Shown piece by piece: positions 46,579 through 56,318 of a DNA stretch of 64,000 nt (within the stretch, counting starts at the first letter, position 1; every line of letters starts with the position of its first letter). The DNA is from Dyella sp. C11 (lineage in GTDB: Bacteria > Pseudomonadota > Gammaproteobacteria > Xanthomonadales > Rhodanobacteraceae). The notes under the pieces were generated by a model. The model ran no database searches. It saw only the letters and a program-made list of their open reading frames with translations, and had not been told where the DNA came from. The stretch spans positions 104,184 through 168,183 of the forward strand of contig NZ_QAVX01000005.1 of the NCBI RefSeq assembly GCF_003121485.1. Reading direction: 5' to 3'. The position numbers and the translations under genes were made by a program.

Positions 46579-49500
46579 TTAGAACGTGTAACGCAGGGTC
46601 AGCATGGCCGACCAGCGCGAGACAACGTTGGTCTTGATGTCGCGACCGGCGTCGTACACCACCTTGGTGCCCGGCTGGTAGTTGCCGTTGGCGTCCAGCG
46701 GCAGGCTGTAGATGTACTTGCCCGTCGCCTGGTCCACGCCGGCAAAGCTGGCGAGGTTGCGGGTGTACGGGAACGGCACGTACAGCTGCTGGCCCCAGTC
46801 GTTGTTCAGCAGGTTCATGAAGTTGTACACGTCCAGGCGGATCTCACCCTTGTTGCCCTTGAACAGGCCCGGGATTTCCTGGCTGAAGCTCATGTCGAGC
46901 TGGTTCGTCCAGGCCGCGCGGGTGCCGTTGCGGCTGGCGATTTCGCCCTGGTGATCCTTCAGGTAGCTGTCCTGCTTGATGAAGGCGTAGAACTGGTCGA
47001 TCGCCTTCTGCGAGGTACCGTTCTGGAACAGCACGTCGCCCTGACGCGGGATGTAGACCAGGTCGCGGCTGTAGCTGTCGCCGTTGGCATCGTTGGCGAA
47101 CACCCAGCTGTACGGCTGACCGGTCTGGCCGTTGTAGAACGCGCTGACGGTGGTGGCGTAGTTGCCAAAGAAGGCATGCGACCAGCTCAGCGACGCGGTG
47201 AGACGCTGCTTCACGGCGTAGTTGGCCGTGCTGGCGACGTCTTCGTTCGGGTTCACCCACGCGTTGTTGCTGAAGTTGGACGAGGCCTGGCTGGACGTGC
47301 CGGGGTTCACTTCCTTCGCATTGGCGAAGGTCACGCCCACGCTGGCTGCCCACTCATCGGCGAACGGCTTCTTCAGCGACAGCGTGAACGCGTCGGAATA
47401 GCCCTTGCCGGTGTTGGCCAGTTCCGTGGTGTTGACCGAGAACTTGCTGTTGGCGTTGGCGCGGTTGCTGTTGCCGGTGGCGGTGGGGCTGGCCGTCGGA
47501 ATCTTGTAGTACGTGTTGCGGCCATCCGGCAGCACGCCGGTCGGCGCACCGATGTTGAGGTTCTGATACCAGATCGCGTCGCGCACCTTGATGTGCTCGT
47601 ACTCGGCCGAGGCAATCAGGCCCATCCACGGTAGCTCGCGGTCGATCGCCAGGCTGGCCTTCCACACGGACGGCAGCTTGAAGTTCGGCGCCACGGTGTC
47701 CACGGCCATCTGCGTGTTGGACGGCGGCGGCACGTTCTGGTTGAACGGATCGGGGCTGAAGCCCGGGTAGGCCGTGCCCGGACCCACCGGCAGGTTGTTC
47801 GTGTTGCGGATCGAATAGGTGGCCACCGTCATACCGTTGTTCTGGTACGGGTTGGTCATCCACACGGTCGGCGGATTGGACTGGAACAGGCCCACGCCGC
47901 CACGCAGCTGCGTCTGCAGCTCGGTGTTGAAGGCGTAGTTGAACGACACGCGCGGTTCGACCATGGTCGCGCCGTCGATGGTCTGGTCGTTGCGGAAGCC
48001 GAAGGTCTTCTCGAACGTCGGGTTGTACACCGGCTTGTCGTCGGTGGCGTAGCGGTTCACGCGCACGCCGTACAGCAGCGACAGGCGGTCGGTGACCTGC
48101 CAGTTGTCCTGCAGGAAGAAGCTGTAGCGACGCAGCGTCCACTTGCCGGCCACGTCATCCAGCGAGTAACCCTTCGCCGGCTGGTAGAGGTCGAACTGGT
48201 TGTAGATGCCCTTCTCGAAGTTATCGATGCCCCAGAAGGTGTACGCGCCGAACTGTGTGCGGCCGAACAGGTTGTAGATCTGGTCCTGCTGGAAATCGAT
48301 ACCGCCCTTCAGCGTGTGGTCGCCCAGGTACAGGGTGGCCGCACTGAAGAGGCTCCAGGTCTTGGTGTGGATCTGGTTGTAGTCGCTGTACTGGTCTTCG
48401 CCAAGGTCGATGTACGGCGAGGAACCGTTGAGCTTGCCGTTGTTGTCCTTGCCCAGGTTCACGTAGACCTGTGGCTGCTGCCACGGCACGGAGCGCACCT
48501 GGGTGAAGTCCTTGTAACCGACCTTGGTTTCGGTCGAGAACATCTCGTTCCAGTCGTCGAAGAACTGCAGCGAGTAGTTCTTGGTGTCGCTGTTCTTGGT
48601 GTACCAGTAGCTGGTCAGGCCGATAGCGTTATTGCTATTGCCCTGGATCACCGGCTGCGTTTCCTTGGTCTGCTGGAACGCAAGGCTCGAACGATGGTTG
48701 TCGGTGATGTTCCAGTCCAGCTTCACCAGCGAGCGCTTGCTGTCCAGGTCGACGCCGCCGCCGCTGAAATCGCCCGGGTGCAGGCCCAGCTTGTTCGCGG
48801 CGTTGATCACGCGCTGCAGGTCGCTCGGGGAAATCTTGTTGCTGGTGGACGGGCCGGTCAGCGACGTGTCCAGGCCGTTGGCCGAGTCGTTGCCCAGGCC
48901 GAGGGTCTTCTGCTTTTCATAGCTTGCGAAGAAGAACAGCTTGTCCTTCACCAGCGGGCCGCCCAGCGTCATGCCGCCGGTCCAGTCACGGTCGTAGCCC
49001 TTGTAGCCGCGGTCGCCGCTGTTGATCCAGCCGGCATTGCCGACCATGTCGCTGGCATTGCGGTAGGCGTAGTACACCGAACCGTGGAACTGGTTGGTAC
49101 CGCTCTTGGTCACGGCGTTGATGTCCGCGCCCACGGTGTCCGACGTGGTGTCGAAGTTGGCGGTGGACAGGTTGTACTCGGCGATGGTGTCGACCGACAC
49201 CGGCGAGCCGAGGTACGGCATGCCGTTGGAGTTCAGGCCGAACGGATCGCCCACGCCCACGCCGTCCACGCTGATCTTGTTGTAACGGCTGTTCTGGCCC
49301 ATGGCGGACATGGAGCCATCGCCACGGTCGGTAATGGCGATGCGGGGGTCGAGGCGGGCCACGTCCTGGATGGAGCGGCTCGGCGACGGCAGCATCTTCA
49401 GGTCACGACCGGAAACGTTGGTGGCCAGGCCCTTGTTGTCGGAGTTGAACGTCTGCGCTGCCACCAGGCCGGTAACGGTCACCGCACCCAGGTTGGTCGC

Positions 49501-49848
49501 CGCCTGCTGGGCGCCCATCGTCAGGTTCACTGCCGTATCCGTGGCCAGCTGCAGGTACACGTTGTCCTGCTCGGACTCCTTGCCGTCCTTGGTCACCTTC
49601 ACGTCGAACGGACCACCCACGCGCAGGCCCTGCGCCGAGTAACGGCCGCTGGCGTCGGTGACGGTGGTCTTGGTGGTGCCCGACGGAGCGTGGACGATCT
49701 GCACGGTGGCGCCGGCAACCGGCTGACCGCTGGCATCCAGGATGCGGCCGCTGATCGAGGACGAGGTGTCCTGGGCAAAGGCCGGCGCCGTGGCGAGCAA
49801 GCCCGCGATGGCGAGCGGGAGCAATTTTGTGCGCAAAGAAAGGTTCAT
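46579..49848 (-). CDS. Oar-like TonB-dependent outer-membrane receptor
   Basis: 1,089 residues. The signal peptide ends at AFAQ (about 26). Residues 30-110 form a carboxypeptidase-regulatory-like domain (SISGRILDASGQPVAGATVQI, TDASGRYSAQGL). The plug follows at about 125-250 (SRSIQDVARLDPRI, GQNSRYNKISVDGVGVGDPFGL), then a large beta-barrel ending in an aromatic residue (MLTLRYTF). The arrangement matches OmpA-related (Oar) receptors abundant in Xanthomonadales. The ligand is unknown. A perfect TATAAT box lies at 50022-50017, leaving a long leader of about 160 nt. Confidence 0.93.
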   Translation of the reverse strand: MNLSLRTKLLPLAIAGLLATAPAFAQDTSSSISGRILDASGQPVAGATVQIVHAPSGTTKTTVTDASGRYSAQGLRVGGPFDVKVTKDGKESEQDNVYLQLATDTAVNLTMGAQQAATNLGAVTVTGLVAAQTFNSDNKGLATNVSGRDLKMLPSPSRSIQDVARLDPRIAITDRGDGSMSAMGQNSRYNKISVDGVGVGDPFGLNSNGMPYLGSPVSVDTIAEYNLSTANFDTTSDTVGADINAVTKSGTNQFHGSVYYAYRNASDMVGNAGWINSGDRGYKGYDRDWTGGMTLGGPLVKDKLFFFASYEKQKTLGLGNDSANGLDTSLTGPSTSNKISPSDLQRVINAANKLGLHPGDFSGGGVDLDSKRSLVKLDWNITDNHRSSLAFQQTKETQPVIQGNSNNAIGLTSYWYTKNSDTKNYSLQFFDDWNEMFSTETKVGYKDFTQVRSVPWQQPQVYVNLGKDNNGKLNGSSPYIDLGEDQYSDYNQIHTKTWSLFSAATLYLGDHTLKGGIDFQQDQIYNLFGRTQFGAYTFWGIDNFEKGIYNQFDLYQPAKGYSLDDVAGKWTLRRYSFFLQDNWQVTDRLSLLYGVRVNRYATDDKPVYNPTFEKTFGFRNDQTIDGATMVEPRVSFNYAFNTELQTQLRGGVGLFQSNPPTVWMTNPYQNNGMTVATYSIRNTNNLPVGPGTAYPGFSPDPFNQNVPPPSNTQMAVDTVAPNFKLPSVWKASLAIDRELPWMGLIASAEYEHIKVRDAIWYQNLNIGAPTGVLPDGRNTYYKIPTASPTATGNSNRANANSKFSVNTTELANTGKGYSDAFTLSLKKPFADEWAASVGVTFANAKEVNPGTSSQASSNFSNNAWVNPNEDVASTANYAVKQRLTASLSWSHAFFGNYATTVSAFYNGQTGQPYSWVFANDANGDSYSRDLVYIPRQGDVLFQNGTSQKAIDQFYAFIKQDSYLKDHQGEIASRNGTRAAWTNQLDMSFSQEIPGLFKGNKGEIRLDVYNFMNLLNNDWGQQLYVPFPYTRNLASFAGVDQATGKYIYSLPLDANGNYQPGTKVVYDAGRDIKTNVVSRWSAMLTLRYTF

Positions 49849-50016
49849 CGAGATTCAACCCCTAAGAGATTCGCAAGAAAGGCATGGGACCAGACCGAAG
49901 GAGTCCCATGCCCCTCCGCCACCGTCTTAAGTGACTGATTCCCTAAATATTTTCTGATGCACCCGAAATGCCTGGCGAGCACGCCGGCCGGGACTCATCA
50001 CGACGAATGTAGCGTC

Positions 50017-50045
50017 ATTATATGACAAATTCGTAACTTCTTGAC
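50017..50045 (-). promoter_or_regulatory. Candidate promoter of the Oar-like gene
   Basis: TATAAT (50022-50017 on the minus strand) with GTCAAG 17 bp upstream as a weak -35. It lies in an AT-rich patch about 170 bp before the start codon. Confidence 0.5.
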
Positions 50046-50121
50046 GAATTACTCACAATTCTTGCGCCTTGTTCTTGCGCCATTCGCAGGTACTTGCTTG
50101 CGATGGGTAAACAGCAGGCAC

Positions 50122-50151
50122 AAAAAAAACCGGCGCCTTGCGGCGCCGGTT
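50122..50151 (-). terminator. Terminator of the second TonB receptor gene
   Basis: Perfect stem AACCGGCGCC (50128-50137) with GGCGCCGGTT (50142-50151), running on the minus strand into eight T residues. Confidence 0.93.
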
Positions 50152-50178
50152 TCAGGGGTACAGCCAGGTGGTTTCGGC

Positions 50179-52626
50179 TTAGAAGAACGAGATGCCGAAG
50201 GTCACCATGTACGTGCGGTCTTCCAGCAGCGAGTAGTACGGAGCCGACGTGTACAGCGTGCTGCCGTTGTTGACGTCCTTGATCGTGTTGCCCGGGTTGC
50301 TGGCCAGGAACGCGCCGATGTTGTTGGCGTTGGTCAGGGCGCGCTTGTTGGTCAGGTTGAACACGTTGAGCTTGATGTACGGGTTGCGCAGCCAGGTGGC
50401 GAAGTCGTCGAACTTCCAGCCGGCATTCATGTTGAACACCGTGTAGCCGCCCACCTGTTCGGTGTTCGACCAGTCGCCCCAGATCGGACCGCGGTACTTG
50501 GCGTCCAGGGTGGCCCAGAACGGACCGTGGTCGTAGCCCAGGCGCACATAGCCCGAGTTCTTCGGCGTGTTGAGGAAGGTCTTGCCTTCGGTCGGGTAGG
50601 TGCCGTCGCCAAAGGTGTTGACGTTACCGTCGAGGATGGCCTTCTGGTACGAGTAGTTGCCGTACAGGGTCCAGTCTTCGGCGAACTTGTAGCTGCCTTC
50701 GGCGGTAAGGCCGCGCATGTGCATCTTCGGCAGGTTCAGGTACACCGTCTGGCCGGAGTTCACGTCGTAACCCGAGATCTGCTTGTTGATCAGGTGCGAC
50801 TCGTACGCGTCGACGTTGGCCGAGAAGTGGTCCGCATAGAAGCGCCAGCCCAGGTCAACCGTGGTGGCCTCTTCCGGCTTGGCCTGGTACGTACCGGCGG
50901 CAGCGTTGGCGAGGTTCTTCGGGTTGTCGGCCACGGCAACGTTCTGCAGCAGCGAGCCGTTGATCGGAGCGCGGTAGGTGCGGCCGGCGCCGATGTAGAA
51001 CTGGTTCTCGTCGTTGAGCTGGTACTTCACGCCAGCGGTCGGGCTGACCTTGTGATAGGTCGCCTCGGCCGTGCCGCCGAACTGGCTGGTCTTCGGGCTG
51101 GTGGTGTAGCTGCCCCAGTTCTCGTAGTCGTAACCAGCGCGGTCTTCCCACAGGTACGCTGCGCCGACCGTGATGGTCCACTGGTCGTTCGGGGTCCAGG
51201 TGTTGGTCGCGAAGAACTTCTTGATTTCGGAGTTGGTGTACTCACGGTACAGGCGCTGGATCACGCCGTTGGAGTACTTGATGTAGTTGGAGGTGCCCCA
51301 GAAATCGGACGGCTCACCGTCGACGGCCGGGTTGAACACTTCCTGCTGCTGCTGGCGAGCGCGCTCGTACCAGAAGCCGTACTCCAGGCTGTCGTCCATG
51401 CCGAAGTCCTGGTTCAACTTGGCGATGACACCCGGACGGTAGGTGAAGGTCTGGCTGACGTCGTAGGCCACCGCAGTGCCGCCGATCTTGCCGTCGCCAT
51501 TCAGATCCTGGTTCGCCACACCGATGGTGTTCTGGTAGACGGTGGATTCGGTGAACTTGTAGCCACCACCGCCGCCGCCGTTGCCGTACCAGAAGTACGG
51601 GACCACCGACAGGCGCAGGCTGTCAGCAAGCTTGAACTCGCCGTCCAGGCTGGCCAGCCAGCTGGTGAACGGGTTGGTGTGGAGCTTCCAGTAGTAGGTA
51701 TCGGTCGGGCTGTAAGCCTCGTCGTAGCTCTGGAAGTAGCCGCCCGAGCGCACCTGCGCCTTGGTCAGGCTGTCGTAGCTGTAGTTGCGCTCGCGGTTGT
51801 ACTGGAACGAACCGGAGATGTAGTTGTTGTCGTCGATCGTCCACAGCGCCTTGCCGTCGACCTTGGTGACGTTCAAGTTACCCGGGCCGCGCCAGAAGTC
51901 GGAGGTGTTGTTCGAGTAGGACACCCATGCGCGCACCGGACCCAGATCGCCAGTCTGCAGGCGGAAGAAGGTACGGCGGTAGTCGTGGTTGCCCAGGCTC
52001 TGGGCGAAGTCGACACCGGCGGTGTGCGACGGGTCGATGGTGACCCAGGAGATGGCGCCACCGGCGGCACCCGAGATCGGCGTGTCGACGTCCGGGTAGC
52101 CCTGCAGCACGGTGATGTCACCCATGTTTTCGGTGTCGCCGTACTCGGTCGAGTAGACCTTGTAGTTGCCCGAGTCGTTGATCGGCGCGCCGTTCACGGT
52201 GGTACCGATTTCGTCGCTGGTGAAGCCGCGAATCTGGTAGTTGCCGTTGGCCAGGCCGCTGACGTCGTCCGTCGAGGCGTTCACGCCCGGGATGGAGTCG
52301 ATCATCTGCACGAACGTGCCGCCCGGAGCCGCCTTCACGATGGCGTCGCGGCTGATGGTCGAAACCGCCTTCGGCGCCGTCTGCACCGACATCAGGCCAT
52401 CACCCAGCGACAGGCTCTGGGCCTGGACCGTCACGGTGTCCAGCTGCTGGGCACGCTTGGTGTCGTTGGAGGTGGTGGTGTTGGACGTGCTCGACGGACC
52501 CGAACGCTGGGCCGGTTCCTTGGTCTGCGGGTTGGTGGCCTGGCCCGAGGTGTCCTGGGCGGAGGCAACGCCGGCAGCCATGCAGAACACGACAGCGATG
52601 GCCATAGAGAGGTGGTTTCGTTTCAT
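50179..52626 (-). CDS. TonB-dependent receptor
   Basis: 815 residues from MKRNHLSMAIAVV (start 52626; an ATG nine bases upstream is possible). A signal peptide ends at ASAQ, then a low-complexity Thr/Ser/Asn segment, and a TonB box-like LDTVTVQAQ. The plug domain (about 80-200) has APKAVSTISRDAI, IPGVNASTDDVSG, NYQIRGFTSDEIGTTVNGAP and LQGYPDVDTPISGAAGG. The barrel ends MVTFGISFF, the expected terminal phenylalanine. The plug resembles ferric-siderophore receptors, but the substrate is not certain. Terminator at 50122-50151. Confidence 0.93.
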   Translation of the reverse strand: MKRNHLSMAIAVVFCMAAGVASAQDTSGQATNPQTKEPAQRSGPSSTSNTTTSNDTKRAQQLDTVTVQAQSLSLGDGLMSVQTAPKAVSTISRDAIVKAAPGGTFVQMIDSIPGVNASTDDVSGLANGNYQIRGFTSDEIGTTVNGAPINDSGNYKVYSTEYGDTENMGDITVLQGYPDVDTPISGAAGGAISWVTIDPSHTAGVDFAQSLGNHDYRRTFFRLQTGDLGPVRAWVSYSNNTSDFWRGPGNLNVTKVDGKALWTIDDNNYISGSFQYNRERNYSYDSLTKAQVRSGGYFQSYDEAYSPTDTYYWKLHTNPFTSWLASLDGEFKLADSLRLSVVPYFWYGNGGGGGGYKFTESTVYQNTIGVANQDLNGDGKIGGTAVAYDVSQTFTYRPGVIAKLNQDFGMDDSLEYGFWYERARQQQQEVFNPAVDGEPSDFWGTSNYIKYSNGVIQRLYREYTNSEIKKFFATNTWTPNDQWTITVGAAYLWEDRAGYDYENWGSYTTSPKTSQFGGTAEATYHKVSPTAGVKYQLNDENQFYIGAGRTYRAPINGSLLQNVAVADNPKNLANAAAGTYQAKPEEATTVDLGWRFYADHFSANVDAYESHLINKQISGYDVNSGQTVYLNLPKMHMRGLTAEGSYKFAEDWTLYGNYSYQKAILDGNVNTFGDGTYPTEGKTFLNTPKNSGYVRLGYDHGPFWATLDAKYRGPIWGDWSNTEQVGGYTVFNMNAGWKFDDFATWLRNPYIKLNVFNLTNKRALTNANNIGAFLASNPGNTIKDVNNGSTLYTSAPYYSLLEDRTYMVTFGISFF

Positions 52627-52816
52627 CATCGTCATTCCAGAATTGACAAAAATTGATGTCAGCTGGCGCCCAGAAGGTCGTCAGCGAACGGGAAAAGGAA
52701 AAAGCACGTCACCCGGCTGAAAGTTCTCGCGATATTCGAAAGTTATTTCGCAAGACGCTGCTTAAAAACGTAATTTCATGCCATTTAACGTAAATTTAAA
52801 CGTTTTCTCCGGGCGT

Positions 52817-52845
52817 AAAAAAGCCCGATCGGTAAAAGATCGGGC
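52817..52845 (-). terminator. Intrinsic terminator
   Basis: Perfect 8-bp stem GCCCGATC (52823-52830) with GATCGGGC (52838-52845), 7-nt loop; on the minus strand followed by TTTTTT. Confidence 0.9.
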
Positions 52846-52925
52846 GAAATTACGAAATCAGTTAACGCTGTTGGCCTGGACCTCGACAAAGCCCCTTGAG
52901 TCCGGACCAACCCTGTAAGGTTTAC
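52817..52925 (-). ncRNA. Candidate small RNA
   Basis: A 460-bp gene-free region separates the TonB receptor start from the acyltransferase stop. On the minus strand a TAAAAT box (52937-52932) precedes a stretch that folds into a stem (GTTGG at 52911-52907 with CCAAC; GGACTC with GAGGTCC). It ends in a perfect terminator (GATCGGGC/GCCCGATC, 52823-52845, then six T). The expected RNA is about 105-110 nt. Alternatively the terminator simply ends the acyltransferase transcript, although it is 255 bp past the stop. Confidence 0.4.
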
Positions 52926-53100
52926 ATAAGTATTTTACAAGAAATTTACCGTTGGATCACGCGTGCAACAAAAGCCAACGTATTTCCCTGCTGCGTGGTC
53001 AATAAGTAACCACTGAAACTAGCGTGAGATATGGAAACTTCCGTGAGGTGGCGCCCAGAGTTGCTCATGGACGCCACTCACCGCCTCACGCAAGCCGGTC

Positions 53101-54810
53101 TTACTTGCCGAGGTAGCGCGCCCGCTTGGCCGGCTTCAGCGTTGCCAGGTCCAACATGACCAGGCCATCCACACAACCCGAGAATCCCGGATCTTCGCCG
53201 AAGTCGAGGAACTGCACGCCTTCGGGTTCCACCAGATCCACATACTGGCGATACAGCACCGGCAGGCTCACACCCAACGCATCCAGGTGATGCTTGAGCT
53301 TGCCAAGACCCGCCGCCGGATCAAGCCCGGCCAGCGCATCGCGCACCAGATCGATCACGGCAGGCGACACGACGAAAGGCTGTCGTGCGGATGCAAGGCC
53401 CGGCGCGCCGAAGTAATGCTGATGTGCCGCTGCGATCCACTCACGCGCTTCGCGCGGCAGACTCACCGACATGCTTACCGGGCCGAACAGGTAACGCAGA
53501 TCGGGGTGGCGCTGCAGATACAGGCCAATGCCTTGCCACAGCTGATCCAGCGCGCGCGAACGCCAATAGGCCGGCGCAATGAAACTGCGGCCCAGTTCCA
53601 GCCCCTGCGAAAGACGCGATTCGAGTGCCGGCGAGTAATTGAACAGGCTGGAGGTGTACAGCGCGCTCATCCCGCGCTCGGCGATCAGTCGACCGCCGTG
53701 GCCGAAACGGTACGAACCCACGATGCGCAACGCCTTCGGGTCCCACAGCACCAGGTGTTCGTAATGCGGGTCGTAGGCATCCAGGTCGCGACGTGCGCCG
53801 GTGCCCTCGCCCACCTTGCGGAACGTGAGTTCGCGCAGACGGCCGATTTCACGCAACACGGGGCTGTCGGAAGTGCCCTTGAACAACAGGATTTGCTTGC
53901 CGTCATTGAGATCGGCGAGCTTCTCCGCATGGGCTTGCAGTTCCGCCACCACGCGTTCGGTCGGTTCCGGATGCGCCAGCGGTGCCTGCCCGCCGAAGAT
54001 CAGTCCGCGATGACGACCCACGCGATACACATGGCGACGCATGAGCTTGGCCGCGCGCTGGGTCGACTCGCCGCTGTGCTGTTCCAGCTCATCGGCGGAC
54101 ACCAACTGCCCCACGCTGAAGCCCACGCGGCGACTGGTCGGTGAAATGGCTTCGCGTGGAAGCATGGCCGTGCTCAACGGCTTGGCCAGCATCGACAGGC
54201 CATAGAACATGGCCGAGTTGCGCGCCGAAATATGCACCGGCAAGACCGGTACACGGCTGCGCTGCGCCAGGCGGGCAAAACCATCGGACCAGCGTCCATC
54301 GCTCACGCCCGACGGACGCACGCGCGACACCTCGCCGGCAGGGAACACGATCAGCGCTTCGCCGTTGTCCAGCGCGCGGTAGATATCGCGCATCTTCGAG
54401 GCGGCGCCCTTGCCGAACACATCCACCGGCAGCAGCAGCTTGTGCAGCGGCTCGATCGACATCAGCCAGTCGTTGGCCAGGATGCGGACATCGCTGCGCA
54501 CCGAGCCCACCATCTGCAGCAGGGTCAGCGCGTCGATCATGCCAAGCGGATGGTTGGCCACGATCAGCACGCCACCCTCGACCGGGATGTTCTCGCGCTC
54601 GCGGGGATTGACGTAGTAGCTGACACCGAGCACATCGAGCACGCGCTCGACGAAATCGAAGCCTTCGGCCGCACCAGCGGCTACCAAGGTACGGTTGAAA
54701 CCATCCTCATCGGCCAGTCGGCCCAGCATGCCGGCAACCGGCCGGCGGATCAGGGGATGTTGCGCCAACCATGGCAGACGTTCGGTGAGGGTCTGTTCAA
54801 CGCTGAGCAT
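53101..54810 (-). CDS. Two-domain acyltransferase, probable ornithine lipid synthase OlsF
   Basis: 569 residues. The N-terminal half (about 70-260) is a PlsC-type acyltransferase with VANHPLGMIDALT (HPxxxxD variant of HX4D) and FPAGEVSR. The C-terminal half (about 300-560) resembles OlsB/GNAT-like acyl-ACP transferases with LRELTFRKVGEGTG, DPYD-like DAYDPHYEHLVLWD and GSYRFG. This fusion is the OlsF layout known from Serratia and others, which makes phosphorus-free ornithine lipids. Substrate specificity is inferred from the architecture. Confidence 0.82.
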   Translation of the reverse strand: MLSVEQTLTERLPWLAQHPLIRRPVAGMLGRLADEDGFNRTLVAAGAAEGFDFVERVLDVLGVSYYVNPRERENIPVEGGVLIVANHPLGMIDALTLLQMVGSVRSDVRILANDWLMSIEPLHKLLLPVDVFGKGAASKMRDIYRALDNGEALIVFPAGEVSRVRPSGVSDGRWSDGFARLAQRSRVPVLPVHISARNSAMFYGLSMLAKPLSTAMLPREAISPTSRRVGFSVGQLVSADELEQHSGESTQRAAKLMRRHVYRVGRHRGLIFGGQAPLAHPEPTERVVAELQAHAEKLADLNDGKQILLFKGTSDSPVLREIGRLRELTFRKVGEGTGARRDLDAYDPHYEHLVLWDPKALRIVGSYRFGHGGRLIAERGMSALYTSSLFNYSPALESRLSQGLELGRSFIAPAYWRSRALDQLWQGIGLYLQRHPDLRYLFGPVSMSVSLPREAREWIAAAHQHYFGAPGLASARQPFVVSPAVIDLVRDALAGLDPAAGLGKLKHHLDALGVSLPVLYRQYVDLVEPEGVQFLDFGEDPGFSGCVDGLVMLDLATLKPAKRARYLGK

Positions 54811-54911
54811 GACCGCCTCCTGGGATTTACCCCAAATGCTGGTAGCGGATTATGACAGCAAGGTTATGCGGAGAGGACCGAAAGATCACGCCGCGTAAAA
54901 AGGTCGCTGTT

Positions 54912-55523
54912 TCAAACAACCAGATGCAAATAAGCCGCCACGCCGCCCATGAACATCTGCACCGACAGCGCGATAAGCAGCATGCCCATCACGCGCTCAA
55001 GCGCCGTGAGCACGCTCTCGCCGAGCCAGCGGAACAGATAGGTGGAGCACAGCAGGATTACCGAGGTGGCCAGCCATGCGCCTAGCAGGGCAATGGCCCA
55101 ATCGGCGGTGCGACCGGGCTGGGTATTGGTCAGCAGCAGCAAGGCGGCCATGGCGGAGGGGCCGGCCACGCCGGGGATGGCCATGGGCACGATGAAGGGC
55201 TCGCCCTCCCCCTGCTTGCCGAAGATGCCGCCGCCATCGGCCGGCGGAAACACCATGCGGATGCCGATAAGGAACAGCACGATGCCACCGGCAATGCTGA
55301 TGGATTCCTGCCGCAACTGCAGCAATTTCAGAATGTGCTGACCGCCAATCAGGAATCCGAGCAGGACACCCAGCGCAATCAGCAGCTCGCGAATCATCAC
55401 CTTACGGCGGCGCTTGGGTGCGACGTCTTTCAGCAGGCTCAGGAAGATGGGGATATTCCCCAGCGGGTCCATGATGAGGAACAGCAGGATCGCCGCCGAC
55501 AGCGTGGTCATCTGCATTTCCAT
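54912..55523 (-). CDS. MarC-family integral membrane protein
   Basis: 203 residues with six hydrophobic helices; the first, SAAILLFLIMDPLGNIPIFLS, has the MarC signature DPLGN-P. Later ones include SIAGGIVLFLIGIRMVF and a GVAGPSAMAALLLL segment with the conserved glycine-proline pattern. E. coli relatives (MarC, YhgN) have no proven transport substrate. It lies 25 bp upstream of the SDR gene's stop in the same direction and may be cotranscribed. Confidence 0.92.
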   Translation of the reverse strand: MEMQMTTLSAAILLFLIMDPLGNIPIFLSLLKDVAPKRRRKVMIRELLIALGVLLGFLIGGQHILKLLQLRQESISIAGGIVLFLIGIRMVFPPADGGGIFGKQGEGEPFIVPMAIPGVAGPSAMAALLLLTNTQPGRTADWAIALLGAWLATSVILLCSTYLFRWLGESVLTALERVMGMLLIALSVQMFMGGVAAYLHLVV

Positions 55524-55547
55524 GTCAGCAATGCTCCTGCGTCATGG

Positions 55548-56318
55548 TCATGCCGGTTCACGCAAATCGAGGGTCGCGCCGCGTGCACGCTTGCCCTGCT
55601 CGCCCAACAGATAGATGGCGGCCTCGGCCGTGGCATCCGGCAACGGCTGCAGCATGGTGTCTTCGCCAAAGTAGGCCGCACGACGCAAGGTGGTGCGCAT
55701 GGGCGCGGGCAGCAATGCATGCGAACGCAGCGACGACTGCTCGGTTTCCTCATGGAGGATGGCAACCAGTCGCTCCAGCGCAGCCTTCGAAACGCCATAC
55801 GCGCCCCAGTGCGCACGCTGCACCAGTTCGGGGTTATCCAGCACGAACACCACGGCGCTGTCCGACGCCCGTGACAGCAACGGCATGCACGCCTGCGTCA
55901 GCGCAAACGGCGCCGACACATTCACATGCATGGCGCGCAGCCAGTCGTCCGGCTTCTGCACGGAAAGCGGCGTGAGTTCCTTGAAGCTCGCGGCGGTGTG
56001 GACAATGCCGTCAAGGCGACCGAAATCGCGCTCGAGCCCATCGGCCAATGCCTCATAGTCGCCTGGCGTGGCCACTTCCATGTCGAGCGGATGGATCACC
56101 GGTTCCGGCAAACCCTCGCTCACCATCGCATCGTAAAGCTGTTCCAGCTGACGCTTGCGGCGACCGGTGATGACCACGGTGGCGCCAGCGCGAGAGGCAG
56201 CACGCGCCACCGCCGAACCCAGGCCGCCATACGCGCCGGTAACCAGCACGACACGATCAGCCAACGAGCCCGCCACAGGCGCCCAGCCTTCCGGCAAACG
56301 AACCAGGGGAAGCGCCAT
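55548..56318 (-). CDS. YciK-like short-chain dehydrogenase
   Basis: 256 residues. The cofactor loop is VLVTGAYGGLGSAVARAA and the catalytic YGVSKAALER contains the Tyr-x3-Lys pair. The N-terminal Rossmann fold is followed by a VHTAASFKELTPL segment typical of YciK. Oxidoreductase substrate unknown. Its start overlaps the stop of grxD, so the two genes are translationally coupled. Confidence 0.88.
   Translation of the reverse strand: MALPLVRLPEGWAPVAGSLADRVVLVTGAYGGLGSAVARAASRAGATVVITGRRKRQLEQLYDAMVSEGLPEPVIHPLDMEVATPGDYEALADGLERDFGRLDGIVHTAASFKELTPLSVQKPDDWLRAMHVNVSAPFALTQACMPLLSRASDSAVVFVLDNPELVQRAHWGAYGVSKAALERLVAILHEETEQSSLRSHALLPAPMRTTLRRAAYFGEDTMLQPLPDATAEAAIYLLGEQGKRARGATLDLREPA

Noticed and set aside
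48316-49938. Plus-strand open frame of 540 codons
   Set aside because: Antisense shadow of the Oar-like receptor gene.
50041-52656. Plus-strand open frame of 871 codons
   Set aside because: Antisense shadow of the TonB-dependent receptor; Val/Arg-rich without motifs.
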